From Lachnospiraceae bacterium (GTDB lineage Bacteria > Bacillota > Clostridia > Lachnospirales > Lachnospiraceae): a DNA stretch of 12,710 nucleotides. The stretch spans positions 1 through 12,710 of the forward strand of contig DNAD01000097.1 in assembly GCA_003484785.1 (NCBI GenBank), read 5' to 3'. Within the stretch, counting starts at the first letter, position 1, and each line of letters begins with the position of its first letter. The notes below the pieces were generated by a model that was not told the origin of the DNA, did not search any database, and saw only the letters and a program-made list of their open reading frames with translations. Of the stretch, positions 1 to 7,539 are shown one piece after another. Position numbers and translations under genes: made by a program.

Positions 1-370
1 CCGTATCCGCCGTAGAGTAGAGCTTCGTTCCCCGGGCCCCGTGCTTTAGATTGATCTCATCCACGTACTCCATCAGCGAGAGAGCCTCTTTCTTTCCGAT
101 ATGCTCATACAGAGTCCCGCCGAAATCATTGGTAATGTTGTATTTTCCGTCGGAAAAAGCTCCGGCTCCGCCAAAGCCGCTCATTATCGAGCAGGTTTTG
201 CAGTTTACGCATTTTAATACTTTTTTTCCGTCAATCGGGCAATGACGGTCTTCAAGCTTATTTCCCGACTCAAATACCGCGACCTTAAGCCCGGGATCGT
301 TCTTTAAAAGTTCATAAGTCGCAAAGATCCCTCCGGGCCCGGCCCCGATGATTATCACATCATACGTCAT
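1..370 (-). CDS. FAD-dependent oxidoreductase, COG2509-like (N-terminal part, runs off the left edge)
   Basis: The first 123 codons are visible. The protein begins MTYDVIIIGAGPGG, a Rossmann beta-alpha-beta dinucleotide-binding motif (GxGxxG at residues 9-14), followed near residue 34 by the acidic residue (FES) that ends the second strand and normally contacts the FAD ribose. Residues 44-60 hold four cysteines (C44, C54, C57, C60), then SGFGGAGAFSDGK, a combination I associate with the uncharacterised FAD-dependent dehydrogenases of COG2509. The substrate of this family is not known to me. The ATG at 370 is supported by a strong GGGGAGG site 8 nt upstream (379-385). The gene follows the three-hairpin block at 391-468, so it may have its own expression or depend on readthrough. 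The C-terminal part is outside the window, so domain completeness cannot be judged. Confidence 0.85.
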   Translation of the reverse strand, partial: MTYDVIIIGAGPGGIFATYELLKNDPGLKVAVFESGNKLEDRHCPIDGKKVLKCVNCKTCSIMSGFGGAGAFSDGKYNITNDFGGTLYEHIGKKEALSLMEYVDEINLKHGARGTKLYSTADT

Positions 371-390
371 CTCTGTCACCTCCCCTGTCC

Positions 391-468
391 GCGCCAATCT
401 GCCTGCAGATTGTGCGCTTAGGCACGAACCTGTTCGTGCCGATCCGATCCGATTTTTAGGATCGGATC
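391..468 (-). other. three back-to-back hairpins between the calpain-like gene and the FAD gene
   Basis: Three inverted repeats fill the short gap between two same-direction genes. Hairpin 1 (441-468) has perfect 10-bp arms, GATCCGATCC (441-450) and GGATCGGATC (459-468), with an 8-nt loop. Hairpin 2 (421-440) has 8-bp arms GGCACGAA/TTCGTGCC and a 4-nt loop. Hairpin 3 (391-417) has 7-bp arms CAATCTG/CAGATTG with the same 4-nt loop, extended by GCGC/GCGC past a bulged T. Hairpins 2 and 3 differ completely in stem sequence but share the loop CAGG (minus strand). None is followed by a U-tract, so they are not classical intrinsic terminators. They may end or protect the 3' end of the upstream mRNA, or act in the leader of the FAD gene, whose Shine-Dalgarno starts 6 nt after hairpin 3. 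Confidence 0.7.
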
Positions 469-477
469 ATTTCCCTG

Positions 478-3400
478 TCATCGATCATCAACCCATCCCA
501 GAAGCCTGTTCTTATTATCTTCTTTCTCAAAGGCCGGCGCATTTGAGTAAAGGATCATCGGCGCGAAAATATCCTTAAGCTCCCACCAGGAGGTCCCGCG
601 CATACCCATGGTGAGGTCCGTGCTTAAGCTTCTAATTTCCTTTTTCACGGCAAAGCCCGCTTTTCCGGGAATACACTTAAGGTTTCCTTCCTCATCCCTC
701 TCATATGTCCTGTTATGTACATTATTGGTATCCCTTACAAGAATATACCAGCGGTTATCCTTAAGCTGTACATCCAGTATGTCCATGGCATGAAGCTTAA
801 CACCGAACATCATGCCCTCCCTGCGCTTTTTGGCGGCTCTGACATCATGTAAGAAGATCATTTCCTCTCTGGAATAGTACCCTCCCGGATTCATTTCCAC
901 CATGGCTTTATTGCGGTTTTTCGCATAAAGCTCCGTGGTTTCCGCCCATTTCTTCAATTGTTCCTCTGATTCACCGGCCCCTTTTTTTATTTCCGGGTAG
1001 TATTCATCCTTACCCCCGATCTGTGAAAGGATCTTTTCAACGGATTCTCCTCCCTCGATCTGATCATAAAGGCGGGAAATAACCTTGTTCGGATCTGCCA
1101 GATCGGTGCCGTCGTCCATTTGTGGGCTTTCAGTGTTGATATTCTTCATGACCTGTGCGGCTATGGTCTCGGGATCCCGGTCATACAGTTTTTCTATCCT
1201 GTTTTGTATCCGGTCAAGATCTTCCGGCTTTACGTCCTTAAAGGTACGAAGAATATCGGCACGCACCATTTGAAACTGATCCTTTCTGTCTTTATTTGCG
1301 TCCCGTACCTTGTTCTTTACGGTCTCCACAGTGGTATTTATCCACCCGTCCTCTCCTTTTTGGTTTTCGTCCGGATCCTTTTTGATCGACTCCCAGATGT
1401 AATCATGCAGCCAGAGGGGAACACCGCTAAGGAACTGCCTCATTCTTATTTTCTCTATATCATCATTATACTTATCGGTAAACTCCTCTTCTTCCGGTTC
1501 AGCTTTTTGGTTCTCCCAGCAGTCCTTCCTTCCCGTAAGATGCATCATTACCTTATCGGGACTGCCCTCGGCGATCTCGCTGGCCAGCTTCTTAAGCTCT
1601 CCCGTTTTGGTATCCATACTCGGGGCCCCCTGTTCGGTACCCGTAGAAACATATGCCTTTTCAAGAAGCTGAACCCACATGCAATCCTGAGCGGTAGCGC
1701 TTATATCATAGTCCTTTCTCACCTTGACATAGACAGGACGCATTGAGATCCCGGGACGGATCATTTCTTCGGGATCATCCACCCTCCTGTTATTCTCATC
1801 ATAAGCCATATAAAGCCTTACCAGAACATTGCCGTCCCCGATATCGTAAAACATGTTCATGATGCCTTCCGGGTTGCTCCGCATATAAGCGGTAACGGCA
1901 GAAAGGAAGTAACAGTCTCCGATGTAGCCCTGTTTAATATCATTAATATGCGGCTTATGCAGAAAGAGCGGTATGTCCTTTACATTGCTTTCATCAAGGT
2001 CATCACTGCTGTATTTGTTAAATACGGCGGTCTGCTGTTTTGCAGCCTCAAATTCCGCCTCCGTCATCCTTTCCGGGTTATCCTTATCTCTCAGCTTCCC
2101 GCGGCCCATGTCGCGTATATCCGTCATTATATCAAGCAGGCCTTTTATGATATTGTCTTCAAAGCTTATATTCCTGAGCTTAACAAAGGACCGCTGCATA
2201 TCCTTGTTGAACTTATCGAGAAATGCCATCTCCATTTCAGTAGTGTCCGTTGTCACGATATATTTTATCTTTACGTAATTCTCCATGGCTTCAACGGCAG
2301 TTCTTATTTCCGCAGGGTACTCTTCCTCGTGACCTGTAAAGCGCTCCCTTATCTGTCCTATACGGGCCTTCAGATCATCCTTCAGGGTATCCGGATAGAG
2401 ATCCTCGATATCTACGGGCGGAACCGCTTCGTCCCCGCGCTGCAGCTTAAAAGGCGTTCCCGCCTGATGGTCCGTTATCTCCTGAGGCAGTCTGTCAAGC
2501 CTCTCCACCGCTTCCTGATACTTTCCTTCTCCGTGAAGCTTATTACGATCCGAACCGTATTTCCAGAAAAAGGCGCTGAGAAGGCCCGACGCTTTCCAGA
2601 ATGAAAAGGTCTTTGCCGTGGCCCTTGCATTAAGAGCCCAGTCGTACTGATCCGTATAATGCACGGCCTGCGCCTTCAGATCCCTGAAATCATAAGCCTT
2701 CTGAGCTGCTTCTGCCCGAAGCTTAAGTATACTCTCCAGGGAGTCATCCTTTCCTTCAACGATCCTTCCGCTCTCATCCTTATGTCTGCCTCTGAGCTTC
2801 TCGTTATCCGAAAGCCGCTTTTCCTCTTCCTTTAATTCCCGGTTATCCTTATCCGTTTTCAGGGCGGCGCGTACATTTAATAGCCGTTTTCTTTCCCATA
2901 CCACAACGGCTCTTTTTGCCAGGACGTCAAGCACCTCTGAAGCCTCGGTACTCTCACATTTCTTTGAAAGGGCGCAGATCCTGTCTCTTTCGTTATATAT
3001 ATCCACATCCGAAAACTTGTTGTAAGTAAGGTCTGCTATAAGCTCCTTAGCTTCCTCAAGGTAATCGGCTTCCCTGTTTTCGGGGCCTATATATCCGGCT
3101 TTATCAGGTGACTCCTCCTTAGGCAGAATATACCGGTCTGTTCCGGAAGCCTCCAATACGGCCATCTGCTCCCGGTACTGTGCAAAATCCTGCTCATACC
3201 TCTGCCTGCACAGCCTGATCCTGTCGTTTGTAACGGCGGTATCGAGCCCTCCTCCCCTCGTAAGCCTTCCAATGGTAAGAAGATCCTCTTCCAGTCTTTT
3301 AACGGTATTTATCATATTGACGGCTGTATCCGCAATGCCAACCTGTACGTCAGACTGCTCAAGGTAATAGGAAGTCTTACTTTTTTCACGCATCTGTCTT

Positions 3401-4590
3401 GTCTGATCGATGACCTCCCTCTGATCCATCACCTGAGGCAGCAGATTGATATCCTTTTCGGGATCGCCGGTAAGGGATAAAGCCCTGAGATTTCTCGCAT
3501 GCCCTATAATCCCCAGCTTCCCCTTGATGTCAATGTGCCTGTCCTTTAACAGGAATTCGTCCATGCGCCCGGCAAGACCCTTTTCCTCAAGCTCTTTTCT
3601 GCGCTTTCTGAGCCTCTCCTGCAGTTTAAGCCTGTCCTTGCTGACCCCACTGCGATTAAGGCAGGCCTTCAGATCCTTTAAGGTTCCGTTCAGTATATGG
3701 TCATCGGATCTCTTCATTAATACGGCCAGGCCTCCCACCGACTGCCATATCATTTCCGTCAGGTTCAGCTGATCGGCAGTAAGAGAGCTTCCGGCTTCTG
3801 TGCCGATCTCCCTGTTTTCATGGGTACGGAAATAGTCGTCAAGCATCACCTGCTTCTTCAGCCTGTAATAGGTAATGATGGTATTGGCCTTCCCGTAATA
3901 CTTTTCAAAGGAAAGCCTTTTCTGCTCTGGAAGCTTTGCATACAGCTCAGGGGATCTCGTGATAAGATACTGGATCCCGCCGAACTGTTCACTGAGCCGC
4001 TCCAGCTTTTCCGAGTTCTCCGCAATCTTGTTGTTTGACCTTATATCCAGTCCCTCCAGGTCATACTTCATGAAGCTTCGCATACATGCAAGTATGGCCC
4101 TGAGCCTGTCCTGTCCGCGATACAGCTTTAAAAGCGAGGCATTATCCTTTTTACTTTCTCCCATAAAGGCGGAAAGGGCAGAGATATCCGGCGAAGCGGC
4201 GCTGCTTTTAATACCGGCCTCCTTCAGAGCCTCAGAGGCACGATCCCGCATCTTTTTCCGGCGCTCATTTTCCTGCTTTTCTATAAGCCCGGCGTTAATC
4301 TTCTTCTGCCACAGCTCCGTCCCCTTTGTTTCGGCCTGTTTCTTCCTTTCCTTATCCGTGTATACATCCCTGTAGCCTTTGCCGTAGGCGCTGAAGGTCT
4401 CATTACCCATATTCCGGGAATTGAGCTCGCTCCTTATTCCCTGAAGGAAATCGCTCATGGTTCTCCGCTTTTCTTCGGCATTTGCCTCCGATTCAAGCAC
4501 ACCGGTCACGTTATTCCAGGCCTCTCTGTGATCCACAAGCTTTTGCGAATCATCCTCTCTGTTTATTATCGTATAAAAATCTCCGGCCAT
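478..4590 (-). CDS. giant calpain-like (family C2) cysteine protease with a long helical N-terminal region
   Basis: A 1370-residue protein with no signal peptide or obvious membrane segment. Residues 1 to about 860 are highly charged and apparently helical, rich in K/E/R/D with coiled-coil character (for example around 100-130, 310-350 and 565-605), and I recognise no family there. The C-terminal region carries calpain signatures: QGYIGDCYFLSA at 887-898 (oxyanion Gln887, nucleophile Cys893), WVQLLEKAY at 972-980 matching the LLEKAY motif of calpain subdomain PC1, and KLHAMDILDV with His1267, followed by the strand WYILVRDTNN where Asp1287 or Asn1289 would be the third catalytic residue. Cys and His are 374 residues apart, against about 157 in animal calpains, because a charged insertion occupies roughly 1000-1240. 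The ATG at 4590 has an AAAGGA site upstream. The gene lies 51 bp after the symporter gene and probably shares its transcript. The protease fold assignment is firm; substrate, calcium dependence and cell location are unknown. Confidence 0.85.
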   Translation of the reverse strand: MAGDFYTIINREDDSQKLVDHREAWNNVTGVLESEANAEEKRRTMSDFLQGIRSELNSRNMGNETFSAYGKGYRDVYTDKERKKQAETKGTELWQKKINAGLIEKQENERRKKMRDRASEALKEAGIKSSAASPDISALSAFMGESKKDNASLLKLYRGQDRLRAILACMRSFMKYDLEGLDIRSNNKIAENSEKLERLSEQFGGIQYLITRSPELYAKLPEQKRLSFEKYYGKANTIITYYRLKKQVMLDDYFRTHENREIGTEAGSSLTADQLNLTEMIWQSVGGLAVLMKRSDDHILNGTLKDLKACLNRSGVSKDRLKLQERLRKRRKELEEKGLAGRMDEFLLKDRHIDIKGKLGIIGHARNLRALSLTGDPEKDINLLPQVMDQREVIDQTRQMREKSKTSYYLEQSDVQVGIADTAVNMINTVKRLEEDLLTIGRLTRGGGLDTAVTNDRIRLCRQRYEQDFAQYREQMAVLEASGTDRYILPKEESPDKAGYIGPENREADYLEEAKELIADLTYNKFSDVDIYNERDRICALSKKCESTEASEVLDVLAKRAVVVWERKRLLNVRAALKTDKDNRELKEEEKRLSDNEKLRGRHKDESGRIVEGKDDSLESILKLRAEAAQKAYDFRDLKAQAVHYTDQYDWALNARATAKTFSFWKASGLLSAFFWKYGSDRNKLHGEGKYQEAVERLDRLPQEITDHQAGTPFKLQRGDEAVPPVDIEDLYPDTLKDDLKARIGQIRERFTGHEEEYPAEIRTAVEAMENYVKIKYIVTTDTTEMEMAFLDKFNKDMQRSFVKLRNISFEDNIIKGLLDIMTDIRDMGRGKLRDKDNPERMTEAEFEAAKQQTAVFNKYSSDDLDESNVKDIPLFLHKPHINDIKQGYIGDCYFLSAVTAYMRSNPEGIMNMFYDIGDGNVLVRLYMAYDENNRRVDDPEEMIRPGISMRPVYVKVRKDYDISATAQDCMWVQLLEKAYVSTGTEQGAPSMDTKTGELKKLASEIAEGSPDKVMMHLTGRKDCWENQKAEPEEEEFTDKYNDDIEKIRMRQFLSGVPLWLHDYIWESIKKDPDENQKGEDGWINTTVETVKNKVRDANKDRKDQFQMVRADILRTFKDVKPEDLDRIQNRIEKLYDRDPETIAAQVMKNINTESPQMDDGTDLADPNKVISRLYDQIEGGESVEKILSQIGGKDEYYPEIKKGAGESEEQLKKWAETTELYAKNRNKAMVEMNPGGYYSREEMIFLHDVRAAKKRREGMMFGVKLHAMDILDVQLKDNRWYILVRDTNNVHNRTYERDEEGNLKCIPGKAGFAVKKEIRSLSTDLTMGMRGTSWWELKDIFAPMILYSNAPAFEKEDNKNRLLGWVDDR

Positions 4591-4641
4591 TTTCCCAATC
4601 CTTTCAGATCAAATAATACTGCGGGTATCCTGTAAAGCTCC

Positions 4642-6060
4642 TCAGCCCAGAGCACCTTTCTTCGAATTGCTGAGGACAGGTATCTCGGCTTCATCCTTAT
4701 CATCAATATGCGTTCCCGAATACTTCCTGGTCTCATCCGCGATCACCTTTGATAAGAGCAGAACGGCAATGATGTTGGGTATGGCCATGAGGCCGTTTAA
4801 AAGATCGGACAGGTTCCAGATAAGGTTGAGCTCTGCGACGGATCCTGTAAAGATCGCAGCTATCCAGAGTATCTTGTATATCTTTATCACCTTTTCCCCA
4901 AACAGGTAAACGGCGCACCTCTCCCCGTAATAGTACCACCCAAGGATGGTTGAGAAGGAAAAGGTTATGAGCCCCACGACAAGCAGAGGCACACCGATGG
5001 CGGGGATCATGGAAAACGCATGGCTTGTAAGCTCCGCCCCGTTGCCTGAGAGGCCGTCAACCGCCGGATATTTGATGATGCAGGATACAAGCACCAGTCC
5101 GGTCATAAGACAGACGACTACGGTGTCCCAGAAGGTTCCGGTCATGGATACAAGAGCCTGTCTTTTGGGATTTCTGGTCTGGGCAGCCGAAGCTACAAGC
5201 GGCGCGGAGCCCAGTCCCGATTCATTGGAAAAAAGCCCCCTGGCAAAGCCGTATCTGCAGGCATTGGCAATGGTGCCTCCCACGAATCCGCCTCCTGCGG
5301 CCTTCGGCGAGAAAGCCGAGGAAATGATCACCGATATTGTCTCTCCCAGAACATCCGCGTTCATAACAAGGATGATCAGACATCCCAGAACATAGAAAGC
5401 CGCCATAAATGGCACCAGCCTTTCAGAAACTCCTGTTATGGACTTTATCCCGCCCAGGATCACAAGACCCACAATGACACACAGGATAACGGCTGAAGAA
5501 AACGTCAGTATCTTTCTGGAGGTTTCACCTGTGGCAAAATTCTGGCATACATTTGTAACGACCGCATTTGCCTGTACCATACAGCCTATTCCGAAGGCAC
5601 AGACGGCAGCAAAAAAGGCAAAGGCAATACCCAGCTTTTTTTTATTGAGCCCTCGATCGAGCGCGTACATGGCTCCTCCGAGCATTGAACCGTCCTCGCT
5701 TCTTACGCGGTATTTGATTGCTATGAGAGTTTCCGAATATTTGGTGGCTATTCCGAAAACTCCTGTCAGCCACATCCACAGGATGGATCCGGGCCCTCCC
5801 ATGGCAATGGCTGTGCCGACGCCTATGATGTTTCCTGTTCCTATGGTGGATGAAAGCGCCGTCGTAAGCGCTCCGAACTGGGAAACATCACCTGCGGCTT
5901 CGGGGTCTTTTGTAACTGACAGCTTTATTGCCTTGAAAATGTCCTTCTGGATAAAGCCTGTCCTGAAGGTCATGAAAAGATGGGTGCCGAAGAGCATGAT
6001 TATAAGCGGCCACCCCCACAGGAAGCTGTCCAAACTCTCAATGATAGCTGAAAAACTCAA
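4642..6060 (-). CDS. sodium:alanine/glycine symporter, AGCS family
   Basis: A 472-residue, strongly hydrophobic membrane protein of normal length for the alanine or glycine:cation symporter (AGCS) family, which imports small neutral amino acids with Na+ (or H+). Family hallmarks are plain: GALTTALSSTIGTGNIIGV at 63-81, the WMW signature in GGPGSILWMWLTGVFG at 88-103, and RYGFARGLFSNESGLGSAP near 269-287. About ten membrane segments can be drawn, and the last about 30 residues form a hydrophilic cytoplasmic tail. The start at 6060 is fixed by TAAGGAGG in which the TAA is the stop codon of the preceding HAD gene, so translation of the two is probably coupled. The exact substrate (alanine, glycine, glutamine or D-amino acids) cannot be told from sequence. 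Confidence 0.95.
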   Translation of the reverse strand: MSFSAIIESLDSFLWGWPLIIMLFGTHLFMTFRTGFIQKDIFKAIKLSVTKDPEAAGDVSQFGALTTALSSTIGTGNIIGVGTAIAMGGPGSILWMWLTGVFGIATKYSETLIAIKYRVRSEDGSMLGGAMYALDRGLNKKKLGIAFAFFAAVCAFGIGCMVQANAVVTNVCQNFATGETSRKILTFSSAVILCVIVGLVILGGIKSITGVSERLVPFMAAFYVLGCLIILVMNADVLGETISVIISSAFSPKAAGGGFVGGTIANACRYGFARGLFSNESGLGSAPLVASAAQTRNPKRQALVSMTGTFWDTVVVCLMTGLVLVSCIIKYPAVDGLSGNGAELTSHAFSMIPAIGVPLLVVGLITFSFSTILGWYYYGERCAVYLFGEKVIKIYKILWIAAIFTGSVAELNLIWNLSDLLNGLMAIPNIIAVLLLSKVIADETRKYSGTHIDDKDEAEIPVLSNSKKGALG

Positions 6061-6073
6061 AACGATCTCCTCC

Positions 6074-6574
6074 TTAATATCCTCTTTTTCTTCTTACCTG
6101 GAAGGCCCGTTCCAGAACCTTCTCCTTCCAATCGTCATCCTGGGCTTCCAGCTGAAATGCCTCAAAGCCGTATTCCCTTCCGTAGGTACAGATCACCGAC
6201 TCATCGTCAATATGCAGAGAGATGCCGTAATGGCTCGGCACCTTCTGGGGCAGGGTCTGCTTACGTCCCCTCTGCACCTCCTTTAAGTGACGTGTTCCGT
6301 TTACTATCTGATCAAAGCGCACGCCGTATAATAAAAAAAGCGTGCGAATGTAGCCCTCCGACCTGAAGGAGGAGGTATAGACCCATACCTCGTACCCCAG
6401 ATCCCTCAAAGCCCTGATAAGCCCCGGCGCCCCCAGCCGCAGTCTCTCCTTAAAGATCATATTAAACGGAAATATAGGGGGGGGCTCGGTTTTATGCGTA
6501 TCAGGCGAAACAAAGAGAACCTCGTCCAGGTCGAAGGATACGCGCATTTTATTGCCATTGTTTTTTTTACTCAT
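6074..6574 (-). CDS. stand-alone HAD-superfamily phosphatase-like protein
   Basis: A 166-residue protein with the HAD core: motif I FDLDEVL (Asp15 nucleophile, Asp17 acid/base), motif II in VWVYTSS (Thr67), a basic stretch around RGRKQ (101-106) that may supply the motif III lysine, and motif IV HIDDES (Asp123, Asp124) for Mg2+. It is a clear relative of the C-terminal half of its upstream neighbour: both share FDLDEVL, FPFN, RLG-P, WVY, LFL-Y and HID--SV in the same order. It starts almost directly at motif I, so it lacks the ParB-like domain of the neighbour. Its ATG overlaps the end of that gene by 8 bp (ATGAGTAA), which points to translational coupling; an AAAGGA site lies about 10 nt upstream. 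Substrate unknown; a phosphatase acting on a small molecule, nucleotide or nucleic acid end is possible. Confidence 0.8.
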   Translation of the reverse strand: MSKKNNGNKMRVSFDLDEVLFVSPDTHKTEPPPIFPFNMIFKERLRLGAPGLIRALRDLGYEVWVYTSSFRSEGYIRTLFLLYGVRFDQIVNGTRHLKEVQRGRKQTLPQKVPSHYGISLHIDDESVICTYGREYGFEAFQLEAQDDDWKEKVLERAFQVRRKRGY

Positions 6575-7424
6575 CAGTGCCGAATCCTTTCACAATATCC
6601 ATGATCTCGCCCGACCAGTCTCCGGGATTTCCGCTGAGGCTGTATTCCTCCGGCCCGTTTTTTGCCACAAGCACCGAGTCATTGTCTATGTGTATCGTAG
6701 TTTTATACTTTCCTGCTATCAGAGCCCCCATCTTTTTCTGCATCTGGGATTTCTTTCTCATTCCGGTTATGGCTCCGTCAACCTGCGCCCGGTAATGAAG
6801 GAAAAGCGCCCTGACATCATCATAGGAATAAAAGTTTGCCGAATACACCCATATATCGTATCCGTGCTGTTTTAAAAAGAAGAACAGTGCCGGCACCCCC
6901 AAACGCAGGGTTTTACTAAAGCGGAGATTGAAGGGAAAGCTCGGTGCCTTCTCGGTATACGGATCTGACGGGGATCTCAGGAGCACCTCGTCCAGATCAA
7001 ACACCGCCCGTTTATTATTGGCTGAGCTTTTGAGCATATCCCGTATATCCGCCGCCTGGGCGAGATTTATAATGTGGATCGGCACAGTCTTAACCCCAAG
7101 CCTTAATGCCGCGGCCCAACGGTGGTGGCCGTTTAAGATAAGGTATCCTTTCGGACGGGTCTTTTCAACCGTGATCGGATCATCAAAGATCGGCACCCCC
7201 TTCCTTAAGGCATCCTTTATCTGTTCCTCATATTCCGATATGATCCTGTAATTCGGCCCTACGCTTTCAAAACAGAACTCATCATCCGGATTGGGATGCA
7301 GGATCTTCGGTGATGCTTTTTTTTTCATAAGCCGCTCAGTAAGGGATGCCTTTACGGGAAAGTAAACACCCCTCTGCTCTGCCAGCATTCCGTTCAGATC
7401 TTCTTCAAACCTTGTCTTTGCCAC
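6567..7424 (-). CDS. ParB-like domain fused to HAD phosphatase-like domain
   Basis: A 285-residue two-domain protein. Residues about 45-122 look like a ParB/sulfiredoxin-type domain: the segment PKGYLILNGHHRWAAALRLG (91-110) has the conserved GHHRxxA core, followed by TVPIHII. This fold can serve as a CTPase/DNA-binding switch, a nuclease or a phosphoryl-transfer domain, so activity cannot be read off. Residues about 138-275 form a HAD domain: motif I FDLDEVL (Asp143, Asp145), motif II VYSAN (Ser195), basic residues around 223-231 that could give motif III, and motif IV HIDNDS (Asp247, Asp249). All key acidic residues are present. The start is GTG at 7424, chosen because AAGGAG sits 5 nt upstream. 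It opens the four-gene run HAD-HAD-symporter-calpain. The domain fusion is well supported; the biological role is unknown. Confidence 0.8.
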   Translation of the reverse strand: MAKTRFEEDLNGMLAEQRGVYFPVKASLTERLMKKKASPKILHPNPDDEFCFESVGPNYRIISEYEEQIKDALRKGVPIFDDPITVEKTRPKGYLILNGHHRWAAALRLGVKTVPIHIINLAQAADIRDMLKSSANNKRAVFDLDEVLLRSPSDPYTEKAPSFPFNLRFSKTLRLGVPALFFFLKQHGYDIWVYSANFYSYDDVRALFLHYRAQVDGAITGMRKKSQMQKKMGALIAGKYKTTIHIDNDSVLVAKNGPEEYSLSGNPGDWSGEIMDIVKGFGTDE

Positions 7425-7429
7425 TTTTT

Positions 7430-7435
7430 CTCCTT
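7430..7435 (-). promoter_or_regulatory. ribosome binding site deciding the GTG start of the ParB-HAD gene
   Basis: AAGGAG on the minus strand, separated by AAAAA from the GTG at 7424-7422. The spacing of 5 nt is short but usable in an A-rich leader. Confidence 0.65.
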
Positions 7436-7461
7436 TTTTCTTATAAACGACAGATTTATTT

Positions 7462-7500
7462 ATCTGAGGAAAAACCGATCAGATCAGTTTTTCCTCAGAT
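7462..7500 (-). terminator. strong hairpin after the M3 peptidase gene, probable terminator
   Basis: Perfect 14-bp arms, ATCTGAGGAAAAAC and its complement (7462-7475 and 7487-7500 on the plus strand), enclose 11 nt that can extend the minus-strand stem by five more pairs, one a G-T wobble, leaving a 3-nt loop. It begins 39 nt after the peptidase stop codon. The A5/T5 run lies inside the stem and only AAATAAATC follows on the minus strand, so it is not a textbook intrinsic terminator, although the internal U5 arm could help release. An ATCTG copy at 7451-7455 (minus strand) could compete for the CAGAT end of the stem. Confidence 0.6.
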
Positions 7501-7539
7501 GCTTTGCAGGATGCGTACGAATTATCAGCGATCATCTCG

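Noticed and set aside
441..468. Intrinsic terminator of the calpain-like gene
   Set aside because: The 10-bp hairpin is perfect, but the next bases on the minus strand are GGCACG, with no U-tract, so it was kept only as a structural element.
1948..2604. Open frame of 218 codons on the plus strand
   Set aside because: Lies wholly inside the calpain-like gene on the opposite strand, has no ribosome binding site and no recognisable domain.
4591..4641. Possible promoter before the calpain-like gene (TTTACA then TTTGAT at 17 bp)
   Set aside because: The -10 match is poor and the gap is short; co-transcription with the symporter is simpler.
5438..6286. Open frame of 282 codons on the plus strand
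   Set aside because: Antisense to the symporter and HAD genes, both of which have clear family motifs and ribosome sites.
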